Part shown: positions 13,284-25,394 of the stretch, in pieces | How positions within the stretch are numbered: the stretch's first letter is position 1 | How the letters are laid out: each line of letters begins with the position of its first letter | Origin: Endocalyx cinctus | Taxonomy: Eukaryota; Ascomycota; Sordariomycetes; Amphisphaeriales; Apiosporaceae | DNA: 64,000 nucleotides | Assembly: GCA_001600455.1 (NCBI GenBank) | Contig: BCKC01000001.1 | Coordinates: forward strand, 5,854,441-5,918,440 | Direction: 5' to 3' | The notes under the pieces: generated by a model | What the model was told of the DNA's origin: nothing | Seen by the model: the letters and a program-made list of their open reading frames with translations, nothing else | The model's database searches: none | Position numbers and translations under genes: made by a program

Positions 13284-16174
13284 AAAAAAGGGGGTGAGAA
13301 GCGATGGCAACATCCCGAGATATGTTGGCTCTGGTTAGTAGTAACGAAATTAGAGACAGGCGTCATCACCAGATTGAATCGCATACATAGTATATCCTTT
13401 GTTCAAATCAAATCATTCATCTTTGACGATAGATGTGGTGTTTGATTTGCTTATTTTCCGATGGGCTATTTCTCTTGGGACAGTCAGTTACCTGTGTCTA
13501 TAGATAGCCACATGTATATGCAGTAAATTTAAGTCGATCGAATAGTGCACCGAAATAGGAGATAGTAGCATATCCGGTCATTATTTGCTGTTAATGTCAG
13601 GCTGTGGTATCTACACTGCTACACTTGGGTATCGAATTCCAGAAAACCCTGCGACTGATGTATATGTAGAAACCTACCGCAGTTACTCATCAGATATCCT
13701 AGACGGAACTAAATATACATACGCGTGTGCATTTGATAAGGATCAGCCAATACTATGTATGTAATTTCAAAATCCCTAAAAAAAGAGCAAAATACCAACC
13801 TGGTTTACCTCATCTGGTAGGCTATTTCGAGACCCTCGTAAAATATATATATATATCCCCGGCAGTTCCAGTCATTGCGTACGATAGCATGACAACCCAT
13901 ACCCCGTATCGTCTAAGGGTAATACGCTATATACGCATACGCCGTACAGCGGGTGTGTGATGGATGCGCGGTCCTTCTTTTTTGCTTGATATGATAGGTC
14001 ATCAATCTAGCTGACAGATCAAACCAAGAGCCTTTTGAGTCTTGAAAGGCGCAGTATACTACTTATCTGGGTATATATGTTTCTTTTGGCTCTTCCGGTT
14101 CTTCTAGTGTAGCGTAGATTGTTAGGTTAGCAGCTTATCGAGAAATACGAGTCGCATCGAAGCAATGGAGCCATACTCGGATCTCCATGTTCGATATTCT
14201 TAGGTAATTAACCCAGTGTTTATCCCTTTCGGGAAATGTAGGACTTTTAGGTAGGTAGTAGGGATGTACGTGTAAGGTGTATTTCCTATTTTCATGGGTA
14301 GCAATGGACGGCCATTTTGACGATGGTATGGGTCGAACAGAGTTAATCAAGGGTGGTGATGGTGACATCCTCACTTCACGCATTACATAGTACTTACTAT
14401 GGCCATACCGGAATTAGGAGACGTGATAATTTTAGATTCAGTTTGATATCAAGTAAAGAAAGCTTTACTTCCTTTCCTTCCCTGGCTTTCAAGCAAAAAA
14501 GGACAGAGGCTGATCGTCTGGGCGTCGCCTTTATCGGTATGGCCGAGGGCGAGCCGGGAGAAACGGAAATTTGGGTTGAGAAGAACACAGACATGACCCA
14601 AGTAAACCGTCTCTGGGCTTTGGATGTCGAAACTTTTCGTACACGACACAATCTCAATACAATATGTCCCAATCAATACTTTTTTTTTTTTTTGACACTC
14701 CAAGATTCGAATGGTCTGAAAATAGAGACTCCAGAGCTCTTCTCCAACGGCAACAGCAACAGAACAACCACTAATATGTGAGTTATCGTGAAGAGCTACA
14801 TCTATTTCTTTTCGTCGAACATTGAGACATACAGGTGTGACCAATAGCTATTTCTAATTATTGCCCCTCTAGAAACCTAAACGAACACCGGATACTAGGC
14901 GATCAAAGTATATATTTTTCTGTTTTAGATATCTCGCCGTCTATGAGCGGCCAATACGAGTTGCAACTCCCATCACCTAAAGCACCTAAACGGCTCCAGA
15001 ATCCATGTCCACACGGCTGTCCCGAGCCTCGATCCAATGATGACTAGGCTGTCCTCTAATACCGTCACCGAATATGGCTAGTATCAGAGCGACGAGAGAG
15101 ATGTGTATTCGCCTCGGCCCAAACGAACAATACACGCGAGTTCCGAATGCCCGTCGAGTTACCAAGGGCCCTCTCAAGACGACAGGAGGCGTAGCCGGTA
15201 CAGATTCCGACGCTTTACCACGCAAATAACCCTCGTTAACGAGCCTTTCCAGCTCTCGAAAGCCGATCGTCGTCGCCGTCATTCAAGCCGGATCTCTTCG
15301 CCGGTTCCGCGATGGATAAGTACTAGTTAGTGTATGTATCTTTCCTCCATACGAGTTCTTCAACCGAGTTTCCTTCGGCATTAAAAATCTTGTTTCGATA
15401 AGATGCTCCCAAGTACGCCAGTTACGGCCTAGAAACCCAGCAATTCGAAAGTGTCTTTTGCATTAAACTTTTCATACCTAGGCTTAAATGTTCAAAGGAA
15501 TGTCACCGGAGAAAGCGGTACTAATGATATCAAGACGGCGTATGCCATTCATTCATAACTCGTTTGATTCTAAGCTCAGCGTGACGTCGATCCGATCTGC
15601 CACGAGAGAGTTGAAAAGACCGATTTTCCATACTTGCACCCCCTATTGATAACCGATGCTTACTACCCCTTATCTCTCTATACTAACCAACATGACTCAT
15701 GCCTACAATGCTATTGGACCAATAAAAGAGACGATTTATCAATTTCTACTCTACGTTTGAACGACATGATAACAATACGACATATTGATTTTCAGGTATA
15801 CAACAGGTATAATAATAATATTCCCGTAGCTTCGATTCTTTTCCAACGAGTGACTTGGACTCAATTTATTATTAATATATGTTGCTTGATATATAGTGTC
15901 GTCTTCCCTTTTTTTTCTCTTAACATGCATGGCACCCCCCGTCCCAGATTCTATGAAACTCCAGCCGGTCCCCAAATATGTACAAGTCGAGCCAGTGGCT
16001 CTGAAGGTTCTTCTACTCGAAGAAGTTTGAATGGTTCGCTGCGACCACTACGTTCGCTTCCCTGTTTTTATTACGAGGGACAGATTATTCTACGTCCCGA
16101 GAAGCGAAGTGATCCCTAGCGGCGTAGTATCTTCCATTATCGCGTATGGAAAACAGAACCAATTGCGCCGTCGC
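13284..16174. other. Intergenic region with possible decayed coding segments
   Basis: About 2.9 kb between the pterin dehydratase and the 3' end of ERG25. Two stretches look mildly coding, 14440-14660 (plus) and 14990-15300 (either strand), but neither has a family motif, a convincing start or splice sites. The rest is AT-rich. The last 200 bases are probably ERG25 3' untranslated sequence. Confidence 0.5.
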
Positions 16175-17346
16175 TTACTCGGCCTTCTTGGCTCGGATAG
16201 CCTTGAGCTTTCTCTCGCGGCGGCGCTTAGCGGCCTCGGGGCCGGACTCGGTGTCTAGCATGTAGTCCCACCACCTGAAGCTGGAGGCGTAGTTGCCAAT
16301 GAAGCGCTCGTGGTGGGTGTCGTGGTGGTCGGCACCGGCCCAGAAGGGGAGGAAGTGTCGCAAGCTCCAGGGGAAGTCGTAGCCGCTGTGCGCGTCGATG
16401 GCCTGGAAGAGACGGCCGACGATCCAGATGTACATGGTGACGAGGTGAAGATCGCCGGTGAGAGAAACCCACAGGATGGGAGATCCGACCGACCCCAGCG
16501 CGAGGAGCATGACTTCCAAGGGCGAGGCGTACTCGGCGGCCAGGCCGAAGGGGGCGGAGTAGGTGTGGTGCAGCTTGTGGATCATCTTGTAGAGAGGACC
16601 GTAGTGAAGAGCGCGGTGGAGCCAGTAATGCCAGGTATCCTCCATGATGAAGAAGATGGCGATGTGGAAGGCCATCTTGCCGAGGGTGGGGAAAGGAACG
16701 CCGTAGTCCATGCCGAAGTAAGTGGCGATAGGGTGGAAGAGCCAGATCTGAGGTAACTCGACGGTAAAGTGGCTAAGAAGGACGAGACTGGCGCATTCCC
16801 ATTGCTCCTTCATTGTCGGTATTTTTTGCTGTTTCGAACGGCATGTTAGTATATTTTTCTTCCCTCTTTCGGATTGCTTATGATAAGACGGGAGAGCGGT
16901 GTTTGTCGAAATACGTACGTTTTGAATCTTGTACTTGTTAAAGTAGGGGATGCGGTCGATAATCATCCAAGGAAGACACCGGCCAAAGTAGACAACTTCA
17001 TGCATAACGAAACTCATGATACCCGTCGCCAAGGTATCGTTCTGCATCCATAAATACCAAGCCTATCCATCGTAGAATCGCATATTAGTTTTCGTGTTAC
17101 GAGTAAATACGAAAGTCGGAATTCATTCCAAGGGGGTTAGCTTCTTACAGCCCACAGGCGTTCAAACACGTTGAGTTGAACATTGTATTTGGTAACTTCT
17201 TCGAAGACACTGGTGAAAGTATCCGGTTGGCTAAACGCGCCGATTATGGTCGAGTTCCTAAAAAATTGAGTCATGTTTATTAGTTCGTGAACTTAGCGGA
17301 ATTGGTAAGAGAGAGTAGAGAAGGGAAGCTCATACATCGATGCCAT
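16175..17346 (-). CDS. ERG25: C-4 methylsterol oxidase (ERG25)
   Basis: This ER membrane di-iron enzyme oxidises the C-4 methyl groups of 4,4-dimethylzymosterol in ergosterol synthesis. Four exons, 17346-17336, 17257-17149, 17062-16919 and 16828-16175, give 305 residues, a typical ERG25 length. The first exon is only 11 nt; its ATG-GCA-TCG-AT joins exon 2 to read MASMNST. The last intron is 90 nt with a TACTAAC branch point and, being a multiple of three, could be misread as coding. Histidine boxes are HRALH (159-163), HKLHH (172-176) and HDTHH (257-261). Conserved blocks include [16 protein letters not shown] and [14 protein letters not shown]. The protein ends in KKAE, a KKXX dilysine ER-retrieval signal. 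Orthology is secure from the length and these blocks. Confidence 0.95.
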
Positions 17347-18283
17347 GGTGAAAAGACAGTGCTATACGGAACACCGATGGAAAGGGAAAGAAAAAAAAAA
17401 GAAAAAGAAAATTAAAAGAAAGAATTTAATCAATGGCTTGTAGAATCAGAGAAGAAGAATCTAAAACAAGAGGGAAGAGAAGATTAGGTTTTTAATAAAT
17501 GAAATAAAAGAGGCGAATGGAGATTGTACCTGAACACAGTATTAGGGGAGACGATAAGGAGTTAGGATATGGACAAGGAGTAGCATATCAAATCCTGTCA
17601 GATTAGATTGCTTCTTTAGTGTCTAACTTCTCAACTTTTGACTTTCTATTTTTTTTTTTTTTATTCTATGTTATTTTAATTTTTTATTTTATTTTTAAGG
17701 GTCCAGATTAGGTGAAGAAAGGGATTAGGTCCAATCAATAGACAGATAATTGACATGGATGCAATATAACCCACATGGAAATCTACTTTCCGGATGGTGT
17801 GTTCACGATGAGACCACTCTTGGAATTCGTACGTACTAGATGCAAGGTAATATCCAATGGATACGGATAGTTACTAGTCACTAAAAAAAGGCATGATCGA
17901 ACGTCTGAATTAGTATAAGCATTACATATACATCCATTATCCCATATCCAGTACAGAGTACTCCGTACCCATTATCCATATAAAAGTGGACGGGTTTTAT
18001 CGTTACGGAATTGAGCTTAGGAGATGCGGAATTAGGAATTGGGAACAACTTAATAGTAAATAGTATTACCTAGGTACCTAGGTAGGGATTCGCAAGGGTT
18101 ACACCGACACTATCTGATCATCTTAAAAGGGGTTTCGGGGATACTTCACGTAACTTACGTATTTCAACTTTTTTTTTTCTATGGTAAAAGCTACAAATCA
18201 CAATACTCATCTTGAGGTGGCGTGATGGCATGACTTTTCGTGTTCGTTTTTGATTTTGTTAAAGAAATTGTACTTGTAGATTT

Positions 18284-18315
18284 ACATTTTACATTTTACA
18301 TTTTACATTTTACAT
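18284..18315 (+). repeat. Heptanucleotide tandem repeat (ACATTTT)4
   Basis: Four perfect ACATTTT units plus a partial ACAT lie in the ERG25-NCA2 intergenic region. Confidence 0.9.
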
Positions 18316-19393
18316 GTATGGATTACTTGTACATGTATTACATTATTTTACTGTATCGGTCCAAAAAAAGGTGTATCGGAATCTTAAAATAGCGGACGGC
18401 GGCTTATAATTAGGCCTGCAGCTCTATCTTCAAAGCGGACTTCAATTTTACTGACAGGTACCCGTCACTACGGAGTCCAGAGTACTTAAGCCTACTTTAG
18501 AGGTAAAGATAGTCAGCTGACTCATCGTTTATGTTTTTTTTACCAACGAGCAGACTAGCAGGCAAGCAGGCAAGATCCTAAGCTTACTGCGGTATCCAGT
18601 ACCTAGCAGCCTACATAGTGTACTATGCAGCTATGCTAGGTACATGGTATACGGGATGTAGGTCTTTTCAAGTAAACACTTTACTGTGTATACATCTCCA
18701 ACTATCTATTAATAAAGTTCTTTAGTTTCAAACCTTGTGCATCGGTCCTTTCTTACCTCTTCGCCACTCTAAAATCTACTACGCACGTATGCGCATTTTG
18801 GTTGTCAATCATCAATCATCATGAAAACTCTTGATCAAAGGTACCTCGCTCAGGCGCTATTTACTTACTTCATTCGGGTACTCGGGAACGGTTACGGTAT
18901 TTAGGAGCTACCTACTACCGACAGTAATACAATAAATAGCCTAACTGTATAAGTAAATTGACAACTAGGACAACAATTATTGATTTCCCAGCTGACAATT
19001 ACTTACCGCCAGCTGAATATATACTACGCACAAAACCTTAAAAAATCATTAACGAAAAAGCTATGACCTCATGAAGAATGAGAGAGAAAAAAAAAACAAG
19101 AACTCAGATTTGGCGTAGCTAGCTGCGCGTGTCTTCCAAGGTTATATCGTATTGGAGTTAAGTATATGTATAACCTCGATCTTTTGGGCAAAAGTAAACA
19201 AAAATACCGTTTGCACGTTTCATTTTGATAACCGCTTTTCTTTGGGATGAAACAGCACCTTAAGGTCCAAGTTATATCGTAAATCATTATACTACATGCT
19301 GAGTAAACTATATTCGACCGTCACTTCAACCGTTGCATTATTCACTTTTCCTTCAGCCCTAGTACAGGACCAAGCAATCCAGCACAGCCTTCT

Positions 19394-19395
<2 letters not shown>

Positions 19396-19444
<49 letters not shown>
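19396..19444 (+). repeat. 49-base poly-C tract
   Basis: An uninterrupted run of about 49 C residues begins about 180 nt before the predicted NCA2 start codon. Open frames reading it as poly-Pro or poly-Gly are artefacts of the homopolymer. The exact length may be unreliable. Confidence 0.9.
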
Positions 19445-19575
19445 TTGCTCCATCAGCAGCAGCAGCATCATTATGTTCAAGTTAGCCGACTTAAACGACA
19501 CCCGATCCATATAGGCAGGCCTTTTTATTTTAGTTCAACTTTAGATAGCTGCCGGTCGGTTTATCCAAAAACGGC

Positions 19576-21676
19576 ATGTCTATTGTTGCTGAGTAGGTTT
19601 TTATTTTTATTGTTTCATTTTTATTTTCATTTTATGCATCTCGTTGCCGTTGAGTCTGATCACGCCGCTGATGACTAAACCTTACCTTAAAGCCAAGTAC
19701 GGCGCTTAGACGCGCAATTAGACCGTATTCCTTTCAATCACCTACGTGACCTTAACGAGGATGTGTCTATCCAGGCTACCGGGTATTTTGAATCTACCCG
19801 TGCAAAAAACTCACTAAAGATTATAAAGACTTTATCTTCATCCGGGCCAACAGGTGCTCTCTCGAGGTATCAAATTCAGCATCTCCTATCCCAGTCCAAC
19901 CTACTCTCTCAGAAACACGAGGACGCCTTAGCAAATGAGTACGAAAACGAGCTGGAATGGATGCTGGTGAGCAAGGCCACCGTCCGCACCTACGGAATCA
20001 TTCTGGAAACCTTGCTGGACCAAATCATCCCGCTGAGCGACCATATCTGGTACTGGGACGATGTTCTCTCTTCTCCAACCTATACCAGCCTCTACATGAT
20101 TCAGACATCACCTATGAGATTGTGTACGTGGGCGCTGGATATATATGAAGATAGCAGAAACCGACTACGCCGATATGGACGGAATGCCGGTATCCTCGTC
20201 GCTGATGAACAAGAAGAGAACGTAGAATCTTCTTTGCGGGACGGCCTCTCGCAGCGATGGCGCAGGTTCTACGGCATCGTTCGGGCTACCGTACGTGAGC
20301 GATCTCTGGCCAGCATCCAGCAAAGAATCATGTCGCCAGTTGCCATTTATCGTTCCGAAGCCAGAACGAAGCAGGCGATGCTTAAACGACTGCGCGAAAT
20401 GACATCAAGTGGCCTGGGAGTTCTGATAGACGAGGGTCTGGCTTTTGGCGGTAACGGGAGTGATGACGGGAAGAGCGACTTAATCACATCGGAGAATCAA
20501 GAATGGAAGGGCGTTGTGGAACGAAGCGTAGCGCTCATGGACATGGTTCTTAAGGATGTGCTTGCCCTCAATATGGGTGTCGCTGATTTTGAGGACAGAG
20601 TCTTCGCCGGCGTTGACGAGGACCCGGAACTATCTATCCAAGCCGAAGAGGACGAAACCCCAAAACCGTCGGTGGTGGCGAGACGGTTGAACTATCTACT
20701 GAATACCCAGTTACCGGCGCACGTTTCCGCGGTGGACAGGCTTGTGGCACAAAATGGACGGCCATCAAAACTCGTCCGGTACTGGTTACCTGCCACGGTC
20801 CTGCTTCTATCATCCACTACGATGCTGCGGATCTTTGTGAACAGGAAACAAGAGCTTCTGGAATGGGTTCGTGATTTTGGCAAGACAGTTCGCGATTTTT
20901 GGTTTAACTGGGTTATCGATCCGATCCGAAAAGTCATCGGGACAATACGCCATGATTCAAACAGTGAAATTGCCTTAATGAGCCGAGATAGTCTCAAGGC
21001 GGATCGGGAAAGCTTGGAACGTATGGTTCTCGACTTTGCTATTGATAACCCAAGCGCCGCGGCCGGCTCATCCGCACTCTCGGAGAGTCAGGTAGCTGAA
21101 ATCAGAGCTAAGGTTCGAGAAGGAGACGTAACCCCAATTCTGCGAGCGTACGAGAAAGACCTGAGGAGCCCGTTGATGGGCACCATCCGAGGAGACCTTA
21201 TCCGTACGCTGCTCATCCAGATACAGAAGACTAAGGTGGACGTAGAAGTCGCCATGAGCGGCATTGATTCTCTCCTGAAGAGTCAAGAACTTGTGTTTGG
21301 CTTTGTCGGGCTAACACCTGGTATCATCGTCTCTATCGGGGCGATGCAGTACCTCCGAGGTGTATTTGGAGGTAGAAAAGGGTTCAGGCAGAGCCGCAGA
21401 GCCGGTCACTGCGTGAGGGTTCTGCGCAACATTGACCGAATCTTTTCCGAGGCTACCCCATCGCCGAATAATCTTTTGCCGTACAAAGATCATGGTCTCC
21501 TCATCAGTGAGGTACATGTCCTCCGTCGTCTGGCGCATAAACTGTTACCATCAGATATCGAGAAAGACTTTTTGGAAGACCTCGAAGATCTTGCCAACGT
21601 CAAGGTCAAGGGCATACAGGCACAGCTACGTGCCCTAGACAGAATACGCTGGGCCTATTCCAAATGGTTGAAATAA
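19576..21676 (+). CDS. NCA2: NCA2-family mitochondrial membrane protein
   Basis: In yeast Nca2p, together with Nca3p, controls expression of the mitochondrial ATP6/ATP8 subunits. Two exons: a 17-nt first exon, 19576-19592, reading MSIVA plus two bases, and 19693-21676. The join gives MSIVADQVRRLDAQLDR, the conserved start of filamentous-fungal NCA2, so I prefer it to a start inside the long open frame, where no in-frame ATG precedes residue 100. The product is about 666 residues. Blocks such as SLYMIQTSPMRL and the C-terminal NCA2 domain are visible. Two hydrophobic segments lie near residues 369-388 (LPATVLLLSSTTML) and 538-562 (LVFGFVGLTPGIIVSIGA). Mitochondrial location is inferred from the family. 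Confidence 0.9.
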
Positions 21677-22117
21677 TCTAATTATTTTCATTTTAACGAA
21701 TCACGCATGAGCAGGAGTTTATTCTATAGCATGGTTATTCTACACTACAGCGAATAGCCCCCCTCAAGATGAATATAACGATTTTATTTAAAGAAGTAAA
21801 ATAACATACTTGTTTTGTAATGGATTAAAATGACCTTACCTTTAAGTTAATATCTTGGCATAATCCCTTATACTGTTCAGTTGCGGGTATTGGGGAGTTA
21901 AGATCCAGCCACCAACTCATCTCACGGAGTTAAGGCGATGTCAGAAAAATGATAATGATCCGCATTCTGGATGCCTGTTCTTTTTATTCCGCTCGGCGTA
22001 AGACTTCTATCCATTCAGTAAGCTACACAGATAGAGAGAAACAAAACCAGGTTGCGGTTGGCAAGGCATCCGTCTAACGTTCATTACTGTTACCAATACC
22101 ATTTTATGAAAGAAGAG
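21677..22117. other. Short spacer between NCA2 and the next gene
   Basis: AT-rich spacer of 440 bases between two genes on the same strand. It must hold the NCA2 3' end and the promoter of the downstream gene. No other feature was seen. Confidence 0.6.
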
Positions 22118-23978
22118 ATGTCCAGTTTTCAGTTCATTAATAACACGTCTATCGACCCCAGTGCTAGGAAAACCATCCGAAGTCATGTAATGAAAGGGAA
22201 AAATGTAGGCAAGATCAGGACGCCCCGACACCAGCGATCCAAACTTCTTCCGAGGCCAACCGTACGGTCGCTTTTTCTCCGCGAAGATGTCTCGTCCTCC
22301 GGAGAAACCCAGCATCGCCAAGCTCCCTTATCGGACGACGAAAAAACCGTCGTCGCCATCGGTCGACAGGTGTGCGACGTGTGCAACGTGTTTCCAGTAT
22401 TGAATTTACCCTCCGAGATCATGCGCAGATCTCGGGCCGCAATTGAAGCATGTAAGGCAATCAACCACTCAACCACATTCATAAAAGAAAAAAAAAATCG
22501 AGTTCATAGATAGACTAAGAAGCAGAGAAACCTAAAAAAAAAAGACTTTTTGATCATTGGCGAGGCACACTATCCTCCAGAGTTCTGCGTCAAGATAGAT
22601 TTATCCACCTCACCTTGGGTGAAATATTTATTTAGCGATGAAGCGTGTAAGGATAGCCTCTCCCCTTTTCTTGTTTAAGACCTTCATCCTCTCTCTCTTT
22701 TTCTTGCATCACTCTGATCACATCGAGGGAGGGAACTCGGAGACGGATAACAGGTTTCCACGTCATGATCGCCGTGGCGACCGCTTGCGTTGACGATTAC
22801 GAGTCGAAGAAATTCGATTCCGTAGACGCCATGGGCCACCTATCGCGCTCCTTCGCCATCATCAACGAGAGGATCCGGCGCGCCGACGAGGTACCCAGCG
22901 ATTCCACGCTCGCCACCATCCTCTCCTTGTACGTGTACGAGCGCATCCACGGTCGGCACGGTCAGGCGACGACCCATTTCGGGGGCCTGCACCGCATGGT
23001 GCAGATGCGAGGAGGCATCGAGGAGGTGGTCAAGAAACCGGCGCTGTCGGATAAGATTTTGAAGTGAGTACCTACTCGATGGATAACTAAATCATGCGTT
23101 CGGTGTCTATCTTACTATAGCATTCAATTCTAATCGATGCATCTCCGAACCCGTTCATTTGCAGATCGGATATCGACTGGGCTTTGACGAGGGGTGTCTC
23201 GACGCGGTACCGACTCGAAGATGTTCCGGGCCAGGAACTTCTTTCGCGGTTCCAGCGCGAGATGCGTCTTGATCCGACGTGGCAGGTCATCGTCGACGAG
23301 AAATTAAGGTTCGTGAAAAATCTAGACCAGCCGACGCAGGACGTGTTTTTCGATATCCTGAGCTTCTCGCACCGTCTGCGTCTCTGCGAAAAGGAGAGCG
23401 GTGGTACCTCCCCCTCCTCTAAGCTCCTAAATCCGCATCATTACCAGGCCGCGATCCAAAGAATCGGGTATAAACTCATCCGGCTGCGTACGTTGAACTC
23501 GCCCTATTCGAGCGCGCGCTTGCGAGACGTTCTCCACCTCGCCATGACGGCGTTCGTGAGCAGCTTCTCGCTCGAGTTCGGCCGCAGGCCGTTCGACCTT
23601 CCCATCCTCTCGCAACGGTACCGCGAGGTCGTCGGCGAGTTATCCTGCTGCTGCTGCTGCGAAGAAGAAGAAGGTTTATTCTTCTCTCGCGAGAGGACCC
23701 TCCTGCTCTGGATCTTCTGCGTCGGAAGAGCTTCGAAGGTGCTGAACTCGGCGGACGAGACTTGGTTAGTCCCGAAAGTCGCCGAGATAGCTTCGCGGCT
23801 TCGTCTTCGCACGTGGAGCGAAGCTCGTCGGGCGATGGTATACCTGCCTTGGGTTAACGTCCTTCTCGAAAGGAGTGGTAGAGATTTCTGGGATAAGGTT
23901 TCGGATTTTCAGGAGGGTAATACGTCTTACGAAGATGGTATTAGGATATCGAAGTCACACAATGTAAATGTATCTTGA
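22118..23978 (+). CDS. Fungal transcription-factor-domain protein lacking a Zn2Cys6 finger
   Basis: Four exons, 22118-22451, 22545-22646, 22754-23063 and 23165-23978, give about 519 residues with all phases consistent. An in-frame ATG at 22106 would add four residues. The N-terminus (FQFINNTSIDPSARKTIRSHVMKGK) is the usual opening of fungal proteins carrying the Fungal_trans_2/DUF3468 domain, and a Lys/Arg-rich stretch follows. Exon 2 carries HYPPEFCVKIDL and SPWVKYLFSDEA; exon 3 continues with MIAVATACVDDY and HFGGLHRMVQMRGG, all typical of that family. There is no CxxCxxxxxxC zinc cluster, so direct DNA binding is unproven. A CCCCCEEEE run near the C-terminus is odd. The gene converges on the dehydrogenase with 140 bp between stop codons. 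Targets are unknown. Confidence 0.85.
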
Positions 23979-24118
23979 TCTTTACGCAAGTAAACACATG
24001 TATCTATATATTATTGATCAGACCGAGCATAGATTTTACTTGAAATCAAAATGCAGCATCTCTATCATAGAAATGACAAGGAAAGAAGAGTATCTATTCT
24101 GTTAAAATACAACCGCAA

Positions 24119-25394
24119 TTATGGTAACTTCCGCAAACAACCAGGAGCTACTCTGTCCAACTCCACCGCAATCTCACCCCAGATCTGTTCCGCCATTTTC
24201 TGGCCTTCGGGACCGTTAACCCAATCAGGCACTTCATGACTAAAGTTTTCAAAAGTTACGAATTAGCACAATTCTCTCTACTCAACCTTCTCAGGACTGC
24301 TGCTACTACTACAAAAGTTTTTTTTTTTTTTTTTCTCTTACCTCTTAATCTTACAATCGCTCAGATACGCGCCGTGGCTCTCTCCCCCGGCCGCGATCCC
24401 GTGCAAGACGGTCCGGCTTCCCATCTCCGGGGTCCTGCCGAAAAGGAGGCAGAGGGCGGCGAAAAGGAACCGGCTGACCCATCCGACGTGGCGGGTCAGA
24501 CCGCTGTTGACGAGACCGGGGCTCACCATGTTGACGACGACGCCGGTCCGGGAGGGGGGGCACAATTTCGCGAGGTGGAAGGCGGCGTACATCTGGATCA
24601 GCTTGGTGAGCGCGTACCTGGTCGCGTCGTATATTTAGTAAGGTTTTCCCTTTCTCGCTGGTAGAGGAAAAGGGATGGATGGATGGATGGATGGGGTGGG
24701 ACAAGTAAAGTTTTTCGATAAATGATCCCGACCGAGGACGAAATAAGAAATCATAAAGTAAAGTGCATTTACCGTACCTTAGCATAATATTGGTCTTGGT
24801 CGGATCATCCAACCCCTCCAAGACATTATCGCGAATCTTCTCAAGCTCCGACTCGAGCGTGAACGACCCCGCGGTAACGACGGCGACGTAGTGCGACGTG
24901 GTGCCGAACCGCTTCCCCGTCTCCGCCAGCTTCGGCATCAACAGGACGGCCAAGAGCGTGTTGGACAGCGCGTTCACCTGGAGGCAAGTCTCGTGGCGAT
25001 CGCCGGCCAGGGTCCAGACGTCGAGGCCCACGGCGGCGTTCCCGACGAGGCAGTCGAGCCGGTCCAGGTCCGTCTCGACGCGCTTCGCGAACGAGACGAC
25101 CGAGTCCCAGCTGGAGAGGTCGAGCTCCCATACGCTGGCGACGCCTGTTTTTCCCGTTGCCTTTTCGATCTCTTCGAGGGCTTTCTCGCCGGCGGAGACG
25201 TTGCGGACGGCTAGGATCACGCGCGAGGACCCGAGACGTACGAGCTGCTGGGCGGTCGCTTTGCCGAGCCCGATGTTCGCGCCCGTTACGATGAAGGTCT
25301 TGCCGGTGCAGGCGGAGGGGGTGAGTAGGACGGGGAGATCTCGGTATTGTTCGCGAATCCAGTCGAGCGTGAACCAGGAGAGGTTGGCGGTCAT
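24119..25394 (-). CDS. Short-chain dehydrogenase/reductase
   Basis: Classical-type SDR of about 337 residues in three exons: 25394-24778, 24617-24342 and 24239-24119. The cofactor motif TGANIGLG is at residues 37-44, an NAxV-like NAAV at 119-122, a candidate catalytic Ser in VVTAGS near 177 and the YALTK catalytic pair at 207-211. The Tyr codon is made by joining exons 1 and 2, which strongly supports that junction. The last exon gives EVPDWVNGPEG and a Leu/Glu-rich helix, usual at the end of fungal retinol-dehydrogenase-like SDRs. Intron 1 contains a GGAT microsatellite. Substrate cannot be assigned; it is probably a lipid or aromatic carbonyl. The neighbouring zinc-finger-less regulator may be functionally linked, but that is only inferred from proximity. 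Confidence 0.88.
24672..24695 (+). repeat. (GGAT)n microsatellite in an intron
   Basis: About six GGAT units lie within intron 1 of the dehydrogenase gene. Confidence 0.85.

Larger units (their letters stand above)
17347..19575. other. Divergent intergenic region between ERG25 and NCA2
   Basis: About 2.2 kb of AT-rich DNA separates two divergently transcribed genes, so it must hold both promoters. It contains an ACATTTT repeat, several poly-T/poly-A tracts and a 49-base C run near NCA2. I see no credible open reading frame. Confidence 0.6.

Noticed and set aside
16829..16918. Continuous reading through 90 nt inside ERG25
   Set aside because: This looks like coding because its length is a multiple of three, but it has a GTACGT donor, TACTAAC branch point and CAG acceptor, and removing it restores the conserved KYKIQNQKIPT block.
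19292..19514. Poly-Pro/poly-Gly open frames over the C run
   Set aside because: They arise only because a homopolymer contains no stop codon; no protein-like flanks.
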